Part shown: positions 16,398 through 25,153 of the stretch, in pieces
Layout of the letters: every line of letters begins with the position of its first letter
Numbering within the stretch: the first letter of the stretch is position 1
NCBI GenBank assembly: GCA_038400315.1
Contig: CP151667.1
Span: 3,545,174 to 3,609,173, forward strand
Length of the DNA: 64,000 nt
Reading direction: 5' to 3'
From: Isosphaeraceae bacterium EP7
Lineage (GTDB): Bacteria; Planctomycetota; Planctomycetia; Isosphaerales; Isosphaeraceae
Notes under the pieces: generated by a model
Databases searched by the model: none
Seen by the model: only the letters and a program-made list of their open reading frames with translations
Told to the model about the DNA's origin: nothing
Made by a program: the position numbers and the translations under genes

Positions 16398-17648
16398 TCA
16401 GGGCGTAGGCGGCGGGGCGGGCGCCGCGGGAGGGGTCGCGGCCGGGGTGGCTTGCTGGGGGCTGACGAGGGCCTCAAGCTTGGGCTGGATGTCGCTCAGG
16501 GACTCGCCGGTGGCGACGAGGATTCCCTGGCGGTCGACGAGGAGCTTGAACGGGATGGACGAGATGCCGAAGCGGGCGACGAGGGGGGCCTTCCAGGGGG
16601 AGGAGCCGGGCGAATCGTCGACGGCCTTGATCTGCGGCCAGGGGGGCTTCTCGGCCGCGAGGTGGTCCCGCAGCCGTGCGGCCTGATCGTCGAGGCTGAC
16701 GCCCAGGATCTCGAAGCCGAGCGGCCCGAGGCGCTCGCGGAGGTCGGTCAGGCCTCCGGCCTCGGCCATGCATGGACCGCACCAGGTGGCCCAGTAGTCG
16801 ATGAGGACGACCTTGCCCTTGAGGTCGGCGAGGTTCACCGCGGGGGCCCCGGGTTCGGGGGAGGGCCCCTTGAAGTCGGCCAGCGGCTGGCCCTTGGCCT
16901 CGATCCGCGCGGCCGAGCCGGCGGCGAACCTGGCGATGTCGGTGCCGGGGGTGTGGGCCTCGGCGAGCTTGTACAGTTCCAGGGCCTCGGCGTCCATCAA
17001 CCGGTGCTCGGCCTCGCCGGCCACCTGGAAGAGCGCCTGCGGGGCCTCCGAGCGGCGGGGCTCGACCTTTCCCAGCTCGATCGTGGCGGCGACGACCGGC
17101 TTGAATTGCGCGGGGGACATCACGCGGAGGGCCTCGGGGGTGATGTCGTCGCAGAGGGCACGCAGCTTGAAGGAGGCGATCACCGTCTTGAGGACCTTGG
17201 CGTGCTTGCCTTTCTCCATGGCCTGGACGGCGGCGAGCAGCTTGGGCCGCTCCTCGGGGAGGAACTCGGCCTGGCGTTCCAGGGCCACGAGCTTGGCCTG
17301 GGCGGCGCTTCGGATGTCGGCCTCGGGGGCGTCGGCGTCGGACATCAGCGTGTCGGCGGTCTCGATGACGGCCGAGCTGTAGTCGACGAAGCTCTTGCGC
17401 ACCTCGTTGAGGTCTTCGCTATTCCGCCCTTCGAACGTGTCGTCGAGCAGCTTCAGGTGCGCGACGAGGTCGCGCGACTCGCCGGTGGTCCTGGCGATGA
17501 ACGCACTCCCTCGCGCCGGCGAGGTCCCGTCGGCGCCCCAACGGCCGCACCCCTGGGCGGGCATGGCGGCGAGGGCTGCGGCGAATCCGAGGGCGAGCCT
17601 GAGCCTGAGCGTGAGGCGTGGGGCGTTGTCCCCGATCTGAGCGTGCAT
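16398..17648 (-). CDS. TlpA-like thioredoxin-domain lipoprotein/exported protein
   Basis: 416 residues. A signal (LRLRLALGFAAALAAMPAQGC) ends at a Cys, suggesting an exported lipoprotein. Residues ~50-255 are an all-helical, planctomycete-type region. Residues ~265-400 are a TlpA/AhpC-type thioredoxin fold with redox motif WCGPC (289-293) in VVLIDYWATWCGPC, and the cis-Pro loop in SSIPFKLLVDRQG. It probably reduces or isomerises disulfides in the cell envelope. The C-terminus is Pro/Ala-rich. ATG 17648 is preferred because GCGGAG precedes it; 17678 is possible. Confidence 0.85.
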   Translation of the reverse strand: MHAQIGDNAPRLTLRLRLALGFAAALAAMPAQGCGRWGADGTSPARGSAFIARTTGESRDLVAHLKLLDDTFEGRNSEDLNEVRKSFVDYSSAVIETADTLMSDADAPEADIRSAAQAKLVALERQAEFLPEERPKLLAAVQAMEKGKHAKVLKTVIASFKLRALCDDITPEALRVMSPAQFKPVVAATIELGKVEPRRSEAPQALFQVAGEAEHRLMDAEALELYKLAEAHTPGTDIARFAAGSAARIEAKGQPLADFKGPSPEPGAPAVNLADLKGKVVLIDYWATWCGPCMAEAGGLTDLRERLGPLGFEILGVSLDDQAARLRDHLAAEKPPWPQIKAVDDSPGSSPWKAPLVARFGISSIPFKLLVDRQGILVATGESLSDIQPKLEALVSPQQATPAATPPAAPAPPPTP

Positions 17649-17838
17649 GGGCGTGGGGCTCCGCGCCTGGTCGGGCATGGGGGAGGGTGGGGCCTGCCGG
17701 TCGTGGGCGTCGCGGAGCGGGCTTGCGTCGGGCCCGCCCTCGGGGTTACACCACAACCCGGCCGCCGTCGCCGATCTCGGCCCCCTGGTCGTCGTCAGTC
17801 CGGCATACTTAGTGTAGTCCGCCCCTCCGGAGCCCGCC

Positions 17839-18621
17839 ATGACCCCGCAGACCCGCGTCCTGGCCATCCACGCGCACCCCGACGACATCGAGATCCAGTG
17901 CGCCGGGACCCTGGCGCTGCTGGCACGGCTGGGCTGCCACCTGACCCTGGCGACCATGACCCCCGGAGACTGCGGCAGCGCCGAGCACGACGCCGAGACG
18001 ATCGCCGGAATCCGCCGCGCCGAGGCCAAGGCCGCCGCCGACCTGATCGGTGCCGACTACCACTGCCTCGAATTCCGCGACCTGGCCATCTTCAACGACG
18101 ACCCCTCCCGCCGCCGGATGGTCGAGTTCCTCCGGGCCACCCGCCCCGACCTGATCCTGGCCCCCCCACCGGTCGACTACCTCTGCGACCACGAGATGAC
18201 CCACCTCCTCGTCCGCGACGCCTGCTTCATCGCCCCGATCCCCAACTACGCCACCCGCCAGTGGGAGCCCGCCCCTCCCCTAACCAAAATCCCCCACCTC
18301 TACCTGGTCGACCCGCTCGAAGGCCAGGACCGAGATGCCCGCCCCATCCCGCCCGGATTCCACGTCGACGTCACCCCTGTTTTTCCCCTGAAGCGGGCGA
18401 TGCTCGCCAGCCACGCCAGCCAGCGCAACTGGCTGATGACCCAGCACGGCATGGACGAGTACCTCGACAGCCAGGACCAGTGGAGCCGCCACCGAGGCGC
18501 CGAGGTGGGCGTCGAGCACGCCGAGGGGTTCCGGCAATACCTGGGGCACGCCTACCCGCACGACAATTTACTGCTGGAACTGCTGGGGCAGGATGGCCGG
18601 GGGAGGTCGAGTGCGGTCTGA
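17839..18621 (+). CDS. PIG-L/LmbE family zinc deacetylase
   Basis: 260 residues. The N-terminal HAHPDDIEIQCAGT is the metal-binding AHPDD signature; the third ligand His is in VDYLCDHEMTHLLVRDA. The family removes acetyl groups from N-acetylglucosamine-type sugars and related small molecules (MshB, BshB, PIG-L). The HGMDEYLDSQ and GVEHAEGFRQYLG segments match planctomycete members annotated as PIG-L deacetylases. Transcribed divergently from the thioredoxin-domain gene. Substrate unknown. Confidence 0.92.
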   Translation: MTPQTRVLAIHAHPDDIEIQCAGTLALLARLGCHLTLATMTPGDCGSAEHDAETIAGIRRAEAKAAADLIGADYHCLEFRDLAIFNDDPSRRRMVEFLRATRPDLILAPPPVDYLCDHEMTHLLVRDACFIAPIPNYATRQWEPAPPLTKIPHLYLVDPLEGQDRDARPIPPGFHVDVTPVFPLKRAMLASHASQRNWLMTQHGMDEYLDSQDQWSRHRGAEVGVEHAEGFRQYLGHAYPHDNLLLELLGQDGRGRSSAV

Positions 18622-18902
18622 CGCTTGACGGATCGCGATCGAGCGGGCCGAGCGAGCGGGGGGCGCCTCGGCGGCATGCGGAGTGCACGCCTTGTCGATC
18701 GGTGGTCCCGTGGTTGTCATTCTGTTGATCGAAGTGCCGAATTGCGTTCGCCGACGTCGCCAATCGGTCGGTCAACCGGGATTCGGGGCGACGCGTGTCG
18801 GCGGCGGGCGTAGGATGGATGTCCCCGTTCCGCTCCCGGATCTTCTCCGGACGACTCCGATGCGAGCGACGGGATGCTGTCGGATGGATGGAGTGCCTTG
18901 CC

Positions 18903-19403
18903 ATGAGCAAGAGATCGGGCGAGAGCGAGTCGACCTTCGTGGTCACCGTGCCGAAGTCCCAATCCGCCGACGACCCGGCGGAGAAGCTCGCGAAGATCGG
19001 CGACCTGGAGCCGGTGGCGGGGCATCCGGGAGTGTATCTCCTGTCGGTCAGGTCGGCAAAAGCCGATCACGCGGGGATGCTCGGCCAGGTCCGCGAGCTG
19101 CTGGGCGACGGGGCCGATGTGCAGCCCGTCTTGCGGGGCGAGAAGGGCGAGCTGCAGATCCCGACGGGACAGGTGACGGTCCGATTCAAGAGCTCCCCAT
19201 CGGATCTCGAGCTGCACAAGTTCGCCGGGCCGCTGGGCCTGGACGTCGAGCGGCGCAACGCCTACGTCCCCAGCCAGGTCTCGTTCCGGGCGTCCAAGGG
19301 GGCCGAAGGGTCGGTCTGCGATCTGGTCGAGAAGATCCGCAAGTCCGAGGACCTGGTGCACAGCGTTTGGCCGGAGACGCTGAGCAAATATCGACGTGAG
19401 TGA
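18903..19403 (+). CDS. Stand-alone subtilase prodomain-like (fervidolysin-type) protein
   Basis: 166 residues with no protease domain, signal or membrane segment. Residues 88-163 (TGQVTVRFKSSPSDLELHKF, GPLGLDVERRNAYVPSQVSF, EKIRKSEDLVHSVWPE) line up with residues 88-166 of the neighbouring subtilase (KEIVIRFKAGTPEKAREKIL, HGLAVRSRNPLIPDQFVVYD, ACREAEEVVFATPNF). The first ~85 residues resemble the preceding half of such prodomains. ATG 18903 gives the best start. A free prodomain next to a subtilase suggests an inhibitor or folding chaperone acting in trans; this is inference. A terminator separates the two genes. Confidence 0.7.
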   Translation: MSKRSGESESTFVVTVPKSQSADDPAEKLAKIGDLEPVAGHPGVYLLSVRSAKADHAGMLGQVRELLGDGADVQPVLRGEKGELQIPTGQVTVRFKSSPSDLELHKFAGPLGLDVERRNAYVPSQVSFRASKGAEGSVCDLVEKIRKSEDLVHSVWPETLSKYRRE

Positions 19404-19446
19404 CCGACCTTCCAGTCGTTCGAGCGCATTCGATTCGGGCCCATCC

Positions 19447-19477
19447 GCCCGCCCCGGCCTTCGGGGCGGGCTTTTTT
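19447..19477 (+). terminator. Rho-independent terminator
   Basis: Perfect 10-bp stem GCCCGCCCCG (19447-19456) with CGGGGCGGGC (19462-19471), 5-nt loop, followed by TTTTTT (19472-19477). It ends the prodomain-like gene and separates its transcript from the subtilase. Confidence 0.9.
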
Positions 19478-19617
19478 GCGCCTCCTGCGCCGCATTCGCG
19501 GGGACCGTGTGCTTTTAATTTGACCCGGGCGTCTCGGTTCGCTCCAATGGTCGCCGGCCGGGGAGGGCCGATGCAGGCCCGTTTTCCCGAGGAATATGAT
19601 TTTATGTAAGGAATGTC

Positions 19618-21207
19618 ATGCACATCTTCGGTGCCGGTGGACAGCGTGTCGAGTTGGAGGAGGTCTCTGCGCAGGTCGAGGCGGGCGTCGGCGGGGCCGT
19701 CTTCCGCCTCGCGGGCTCGGAGCAGGCTTCGACGAGGATCACGAGGGCTGCCAGTGCGTTCCTGAAGATGGGCATGCGGGAAGCGTCCCCGGTGGCCATG
19801 GATGCCCGCGAGGCCAGGGCGATCACCGCGGCGCCGCCGGCCGTGTTCCGCGAGGCGAGCACGAAGTTATTGCGCATCGTCTATAAGGAGATCGTGATTC
19901 GCTTCAAGGCGGGCACGCCGGAGAAGGCACGGGAGAAGATCCTCAGGCAGCATGGGCTGGCCGTCCGCTCGCGGAATCCCCTCATCCCCGACCAGTTCGT
20001 GGTTTACGACCGGGCGGGCAAGCGCGCCGGGGCCGGGATCCTGGACGTGGCCAACGCATGCAGGGAGGCTGAGGAGGTCGTCTTCGCCACGCCGAACTTC
20101 ATCTCCGAGTACACCCGCACCGCCCCGACGATCATCGATGCGCAATGGCATCTGGAGAACCGCGCCAAGGTGCCCGGCCAGAAGAAGAAGGAGGACGTGA
20201 GGGCCGCCGATGCCTGGGCGGTGACGCTGGGCAAGGCGAAGGTGGTCGTCGCGGTGCTCGACGATGGCATCGATGTCGACCACCCGAATCTGAAGGCCAA
20301 CATCCTCAAGAAACCCGACCCGTCGGAGCCGCGTGACCTCCTCGGGCGCGACTTCTTCATCCCGGTCGACCCCGTCGACCCCGCCAGCACGAACCCCGAG
20401 CATTTCAATCCCAGGCCCAAGCTGTTCCAATTCCCGTTCAACCAGATGCCCGGCAACGACATCCACGGGACGGCTTGCGCGGGGGTGGTCGCCGCGGTGG
20501 GCAGGGCGGGCGGCGCGTTGGGCATCGCGCCGAAGTGCCGGATCCTGGCGGTGAAGATCTTCCACGCCGACAACTTCGCCGCCGATGCCCAGGTGGCCGA
20601 TGCCATCCGCTATGCGGCGCTGCACGCGGATGTCCTGTCGCTCTCCTGGTCGGGAGCGACGAGCCCCGATATCGAGCTGGCGATCCAGGACGCCGGGGTG
20701 CTGGGCCGCAACGGCCTGGGCTCGGCCGTGGTCTGCGCCGCCGGGAACGATTTCGGGTCCCCGGTCGGGTTCCCCGCCTCGCACGCGGACGCGATCGCGG
20801 TCGGGGCATCGACCGACCAGGGCAAGCTCGCGTCTTACTCGAATATCGGCCCTGAGCTGTGGGTTGTGGCCCCGTCGAGCGGTGGCAAGGCGGGCATCTT
20901 CACCACCGACGTCTCGATCGCGGGCCGCGGGTTCAACACGGGCTCGGCCGCGGCCGGGGGGATCGACGGGCTGCACACCAACAGCTTCGGCGGGACCTCG
21001 TCGGCCACGCCGCTGGTCGCGGGCGTGGTGGCGCTGATGCTCTCGGTGAAGCCGAGCCTGACCCGGCAGCAGGTCAAGGACATCCTGGCCCGGACGGCCG
21101 ACCGGATCGGCACCGATCACGACGCTGCCACCGGCCACAGCGACCGATTCGGTTTCGGCCGGGTGAATGCCTCGAAGGCCGTGGCCGCCGCCTTGGCCAT
21201 GCCCTGA
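19618..21207 (+). CDS. Subtilisin-like serine protease (S8), no signal peptide
   Basis: 529 residues. Residues 1-170 are a prodomain-like region (see the 18903 gene); residues ~200-525 are a peptidase S8 domain with catalytic Asp215 (VAVLDDGID), His283 (NDIHGTACAGV), oxyanion Asn377 (VCAAGNDFG) and Ser461 (GGTSSATPLVAGV). AAGGA at 19608-19612 sets the start at 19618. The N-terminus MHIFGAGGQRVELEEV is not a Sec signal, so the enzyme is either cytoplasmic or exported by another route. Substrate unknown. Confidence 0.93.
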   Translation: MHIFGAGGQRVELEEVSAQVEAGVGGAVFRLAGSEQASTRITRAASAFLKMGMREASPVAMDAREARAITAAPPAVFREASTKLLRIVYKEIVIRFKAGTPEKAREKILRQHGLAVRSRNPLIPDQFVVYDRAGKRAGAGILDVANACREAEEVVFATPNFISEYTRTAPTIIDAQWHLENRAKVPGQKKKEDVRAADAWAVTLGKAKVVVAVLDDGIDVDHPNLKANILKKPDPSEPRDLLGRDFFIPVDPVDPASTNPEHFNPRPKLFQFPFNQMPGNDIHGTACAGVVAAVGRAGGALGIAPKCRILAVKIFHADNFAADAQVADAIRYAALHADVLSLSWSGATSPDIELAIQDAGVLGRNGLGSAVVCAAGNDFGSPVGFPASHADAIAVGASTDQGKLASYSNIGPELWVVAPSSGGKAGIFTTDVSIAGRGFNTGSAAAGGIDGLHTNSFGGTSSATPLVAGVVALMLSVKPSLTRQQVKDILARTADRIGTDHDAATGHSDRFGFGRVNASKAVAAALAMP

Positions 21208-21253
21208 CGGCCTCCCCCTTCCGACCAGGTTGGCCCTCATCCGGTCCGACGTC

Positions 21254-21283
21254 CCCCGCCTCGACCGGGGCGGGGCCTTTGCC
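21254..21283 (+). terminator. Probable terminator of the subtilase gene
   Basis: Stem CCCCGCC (21254-21260) with GGCGGGG (21269-21275), 8-nt loop, followed by CCTTTGCC; weak T-run, but well placed after the stop at 21207. Confidence 0.45.
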
Positions 21284-21351
21284 TCAAGTGACCTCGGCGA
21301 GGTACTCGTGCGATGGGCTGCGGCGATCCGAGTTCGGTCGTGCCGAGGCCG

Positions 21352-22125
21352 TCATCTCGGCTTCGGGGCGTCCGGCTTCCGGATCTTGATCTCGTCGAAG
21401 GTCGTGGCGCAGAGGATGTCGTCGAAGTAGATGGTGTCGACCGATTTGGTGTGCGGGGCGCGGTGGATTCCGGGCTGGGAGAAGTAGACGGTCTGCGGGC
21501 CCTTGGTCTGCACCTTCTTGTCCAGGACCACCTCGCCGTCCCACCAGAGCTTGGCGTTTCCCTTGGCGGGATCCTCCGACCAGTGGATGTGCATGCCAAG
21601 CTGGTGCCACTCGCCGACAGTGAAGTCGGCCTCCCAGTGGACCCCCTTGCGGCCCAGGTTGCCGGTGCCGTATTTGACGGATGTGCCCGAGCCGTCCTTC
21701 TTGGGCTCGACCCACCAGGTCATCACGTTGTTGTAGCCGGGGGGCGGGCTGCCCTCCCAGTAGAGGAAGTTGTCGCGATCCTTGGGGGCTTCTTTCATGT
21801 ACATGAAGAGGGACATGAAGGTGTCCGAGCCTTCCTCGACCGTGACCTTGGCCCCGTTGGCCTGGACGCGCAATTGACCCTTATTGAAGACGTTGTCCTC
21901 GTGGATCGTGAACCTGCCCGAGTATTTGCCGGAGTGGACGACCTCGGTGTCGACCTCGATATGCCCCGACTTGATGTTCCTGCTCTTGCCGCTGAACTGG
22001 CTGAAGTCGCCGGTCTCGAAGTCGGCCTTGAAGAGGATCTCGGCCATCGCCGGCTTGAGGCAGATGAATGCGGCCGACAGCAGGGTGACGAGCGCCAGGC
22101 GGCCATGCCGGGTTGTCGGTCTCAT
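21352..22125 (-). CDS. Secreted polysaccharide lyase-fold protein (heparin lyase I-like)
   Basis: 257 residues. Signal peptide (ALVTLLSAAFICLKPAMAE) followed by a concanavalin-like jelly roll: ILFKADFETGDFSQFSG at the start, GKYSGRFTIHEDN, FMSLFMYMKEAPKDRDNF, WHQLGMHIHWSEDPAKGNAK, LWWDGEVVLDKKVQTKG and a DTIYFDDI end. This matches the polysaccharide-lyase family PF14099 seen in many bacteroidetes and planctomycetes. It may degrade or bind an acidic polysaccharide outside the cell. Active-site residues cannot be assigned with confidence. Confidence 0.85.
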   Translation of the reverse strand: MRPTTRHGRLALVTLLSAAFICLKPAMAEILFKADFETGDFSQFSGKSRNIKSGHIEVDTEVVHSGKYSGRFTIHEDNVFNKGQLRVQANGAKVTVEEGSDTFMSLFMYMKEAPKDRDNFLYWEGSPPPGYNNVMTWWVEPKKDGSGTSVKYGTGNLGRKGVHWEADFTVGEWHQLGMHIHWSEDPAKGNAKLWWDGEVVLDKKVQTKGPQTVYFSQPGIHRAPHTKSVDTIYFDDILCATTFDEIKIRKPDAPKPR

Positions 22126-22663
22126 CTGTGATCCTTATTGCGTGGTTTTCGCATTTCACTTTCACCGTCAGTCGACCAGCCATGATACGACGCGACCGGG
22201 ATCCAACGCGAATACGAGGGTGGCATTTCGAACTCGATGGTCGCAACGGGAGGGCCGCCCCCGATCGGCATCGCTTCGGCCCCTGGAGCTGGTTCGCCCT
22301 CTGCATGCCTGCGGCCTCGCCAGGCCATTGAACAGCCATTCCTGTCCCGAAGCAATCGCACTCGGACCAGCCCGCATTCTAATAATACGATCATTATTTC
22401 AATAATACGATTATCTTTTTGTTTGCCTTATGCTTCTTGCCGCGCGAACCTGAGTCGGCGGCCTGCGAGGCGCCTGGGTAATGACTGGGTCGTGGTGGCC
22501 ACTCCACCTCTCCGACTCGGCCGTCCTCCCTGGCGAGGAAGCCACCCTTTCGGGCGGCTCCCGATGAGGACAGGCCGTCGAGTCTCGAGCGTTCGAGGCC
22601 ATGTCTGACCGGGAACACGGACGGTCCGCCGCGAGGTGGGCCCGCCGCGCAAGGAGTGGGATC
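22126..22663. other. Divergent intergenic region with AT-rich island
   Basis: 538 nt between the lyase-type gene and the next exported protein. Bases 22376-22435 are strikingly AT-rich for this chromosome and contain AATAATACGAT twice (22381-22391 and 22401-22411) on a 20-bp period. This is the likely promoter/operator area. No gene supported. Confidence 0.45.
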
Positions 22664-23365
22664 ATGCGAGCGATGACGCGTGGGGCGACTGCGATCGCGG
22701 CCGGGATGATCGCATGCTCCGGGTTACTGGCGGTCGCAGGATCGGCGACCGCTGGGGGCAAGATCCTGCCGCCGACTGCCAGGGCGAACGGGCTCAGCCT
22801 GACCGACATAGCCCGGATCGTCGCGCCGTTTACGGCCGCAGGCAACGACCCGGCCCTTCTCCAACCAACCCCGGTGCAAGTCCTCCATTACGACCCTGCC
22901 ACGGCGGAGTTCAGCTTCGGGGACGGCGGGATCACCGCGACCGGCTCGGGTCGATTCACGGTGCCCACCGGGACGATGTTCTACATTCCGGTCTTCAACG
23001 CGGACGATACCGGGCTCGACGCGCCCTTCTTCCCGACCGACGACGCCGGCGGCGTCGCGTTCTTCTTCGGCCGCTCGCAGTTCGGGGCCGAGGGGATCAC
23101 GATCATCGTGGATGGGCAGGCGACCGTGCTCGGCCCCGACTACCTCTCGGGACTCCTCTCGTTCTCCGAGCCGCTGGCCAGTGGCGCCACGCGTGTTCTG
23201 ACCGTGGGAGCGTTCCTGACGCCATTGCCGCCGGGGACGCACACCATTACCATTCGCGCGGCTTTCACCGGCGCGGCGTTCCCGGACAGGTATGGCCTGG
23301 CATTCTTCGCGGAGGACATCACGTATACGGTGGAGGTTGTGCCCGGGCGCCGAGCATCGCCTTGA
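22664..23365 (+). CDS. Exported protein of unknown function
   Basis: 233 residues. AAGGAGT about 6-12 nt before ATG 22664 fixes the start. A signal peptide (TAIAAGMIACSGLLAVAGSA) precedes a beta-sandwich-like body (VQVLHYDPATAEFSFGDGG, FTVPTGTMFYIPVFNADDTG, ITIIVDGQATVLGPDYLSG, GTHTITIRAAFTGAAFPDRY). The protein ends EVVPGRRASP without a PEP-CTERM helix. The overall pattern resembles planctomycete exported proteins with no assigned family. Confidence 0.75.
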   Translation: MRAMTRGATAIAAGMIACSGLLAVAGSATAGGKILPPTARANGLSLTDIARIVAPFTAAGNDPALLQPTPVQVLHYDPATAEFSFGDGGITATGSGRFTVPTGTMFYIPVFNADDTGLDAPFFPTDDAGGVAFFFGRSQFGAEGITIIVDGQATVLGPDYLSGLLSFSEPLASGATRVLTVGAFLTPLPPGTHTITIRAAFTGAAFPDRYGLAFFAEDITYTVEVVPGRRASP

Positions 23366-23449
23366 GGGGCGAGTGACCTCCTGCCGCGTCGGCCTTGCCC
23401 CCGTGGCGGACTCAAACATGATCACTTCACGTTTTTTCATGAAGCCGAG

Positions 23450-23689
23450 GTGCCCGACCCTGGAAGCGACGCCCGCGTGCGGATTCAGGTCTTCGAGGGC
23501 GGGCCCAACCTGTCGCTGCATCGCAGCAAGCTCGGGACGAAAACGCGTTCCAACTATGATGCGGCCTATCTCGAACTCGCGATGCGGCGTGGCCTGCTGT
23601 TGGCGACGCTCGATGGCAGGCTCAGGACGGCCGCTCTTGCGGTCTGGGTCTCGTCGTTTGCGCGACGGGGCGCACCTCACAAGGGGTGA
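23450..23689 (+). pseudogene. VapC-type PIN-domain toxin remnant
   Basis: The translation SNYDAAYLELAMRRGLLLAT followed by LDGRLRTAALA is the C-terminal core of VapC-like PIN ribonucleases (YDAxYLELAxxxGLPLATLD). The N-terminal part with the first acidic active-site residues is missing and no antitoxin gene is adjacent. The C-terminus runs into unrelated sequence. It is a decayed toxin fragment in the 387-nt gap between the exported protein and the 23753 gene. Confidence 0.75.
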
Positions 23690-23752
23690 GCGGCGGTCAT
23701 TCCTCGTCCATCTCGACCCTGATTGGCGAACGATTTAGAACGGCTTGCGATC

Positions 23753-25075
23753 CTACGGGGCAGTCTTTGACGGGCCGGGGAAGAGGGCCTGGAGCTGGTC
23801 GATCGAGGCGCTGGCATGGCAGAAATTCGGGTCGAGGTGGATCCTGATCTGGTCGAGATCTTGATGGAAGGCTGGATCCTGGCGGAGGGTGGATTGGGCG
23901 GCGGGCAGATCGGGGTGGGTGTTGATTGCGTCGGCCTGTGCGCGAAGGGTCACGCGGAGGGAAGGGGCTTGGTCATGGCGGGCCAGGCGGCGGTCGAGGG
24001 CGTAGAGGAGGAGGGCGGCTTCCTGAGGGGTTTCCGGGGTGATCGGGCCGGGGGGGGCTCCGGAGAGGTGGATGAGGTGGGCGAGGTCGGTTTCCATGGC
24101 GGGGTAGGTGCAGCCGGCGGTGCGGACGAAGGTGAGGGCGAGCTGGAAGGAGCGGGCGTAGGGGGCGGCGATGGGGAGCGGGTCGGGGGGACAGCCGGCG
24201 AAGGTGACGGACTGGGCGGCGGCGAGGTCGAGGAGGGCCTGGGTGGTGTCGGTGATCATGGACTGGGCACCGATCAACTCTCGCTGGCGTTTGTCGTATT
24301 CCAGGGTGGCGGGGCGTTTGTTCTTGTCGGCGGCTCCCAGGCCGAGGGTGCGGAAGGCGAAGAGGACGAGGGCCGGGGCGGTGTCTTTCAGGCGGTCGTT
24401 GAGGGGGCGGCCGTTGGGCAGGCTGTGTTGGCGGCCGTCGACGAGCAGGGGGACGGCGGGGAGGGCCGCCAGGGCGGCGTAGAGGCGGTCGGCGAGGGGT
24501 TCGAATTCGGCGGCGAAGGCATCGAGGACTTCGGGGGGGAGGCGGCGGTGGTCGCGTGCGTTGGCGGCGGGGTCTCGGTGGCGATCGAGGAGGGCGAGGT
24601 AGATGTCGATGAATGCGTCGTACTGGCGGACGTCGGCTTCCAGATGAGGCGGGATGACGAACGCGCGACCGATGCCGAGGCTGGACTTGCGCATCAGGGC
24701 GTGCAGGCGGTTCATGAAGGCGGCGAGGTCGGGCCCTGATTTCGGCTGAGGGGACCGGCCGGTGTCGGTGCGGTGGAAGGAGGAGCCCCGGCGCGGGTCG
24801 CTGGCGATGCGCTCCAGGTAGGGGGGAACGCTGGAGATGTTCAAGTGGCGGTAGGCATGGTCTTCGGAGACGTCGAGTGCCGGCTCGTCGCCGATGTGAC
24901 GCATGAAGAGGACGGCATCCTTCAGGGTGTCCAGCATGTGACCGAGTTGGGCGAAGGTGGGGCTGTCGGTGGCGCCGGCATGGTGAGGGCGCGGTGCATC
25001 GCGGTAGATGAGGCGTGCCTGGTAGGCGTCGGTTTGTGTGAGGGCGTCGAGATGTCGGTGGGCATCGTCGGGCAT
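23753..25075 (-). CDS. Hypothetical all-helical protein
   Basis: 440 residues, no signal, no membrane segment and no motif I recognise. It is rich in Ala, Leu, Arg, Asp and His, and mainly helical by composition (DAFAAEFEPLADRLYAALAA, TQALLDLAAAQSV). It starts 9 nt after GAGGACG. It lies 78 nt downstream of the CxxCH/cyclase-fold gene on the same strand, so co-transcription is possible. Coding character is good throughout; function unknown. Confidence 0.7.
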   Translation of the reverse strand: MPDDAHRHLDALTQTDAYQARLIYRDAPRPHHAGATDSPTFAQLGHMLDTLKDAVLFMRHIGDEPALDVSEDHAYRHLNISSVPPYLERIASDPRRGSSFHRTDTGRSPQPKSGPDLAAFMNRLHALMRKSSLGIGRAFVIPPHLEADVRQYDAFIDIYLALLDRHRDPAANARDHRRLPPEVLDAFAAEFEPLADRLYAALAALPAVPLLVDGRQHSLPNGRPLNDRLKDTAPALVLFAFRTLGLGAADKNKRPATLEYDKRQRELIGAQSMITDTTQALLDLAAAQSVTFAGCPPDPLPIAAPYARSFQLALTFVRTAGCTYPAMETDLAHLIHLSGAPPGPITPETPQEAALLLYALDRRLARHDQAPSLRVTLRAQADAINTHPDLPAAQSTLRQDPAFHQDLDQIRIHLDPNFCHASASIDQLQALFPGPSKTAP

Positions 25076-25153
25076 GGGGGGGCGTCCTCGCGTCCTCGCG
25101 TCGTCGCGGGTCGGCTTGTGCGTCGATTCAGCGGGGCGTGCGTGGGGCTTAGG

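Noticed and set aside
16317-18728. 803-codon plus-strand open frame
   Set aside because: It is antisense to the thioredoxin-domain gene and then runs out of frame through the PIG-L gene; low-complexity Gly/Arg composition and no domain.
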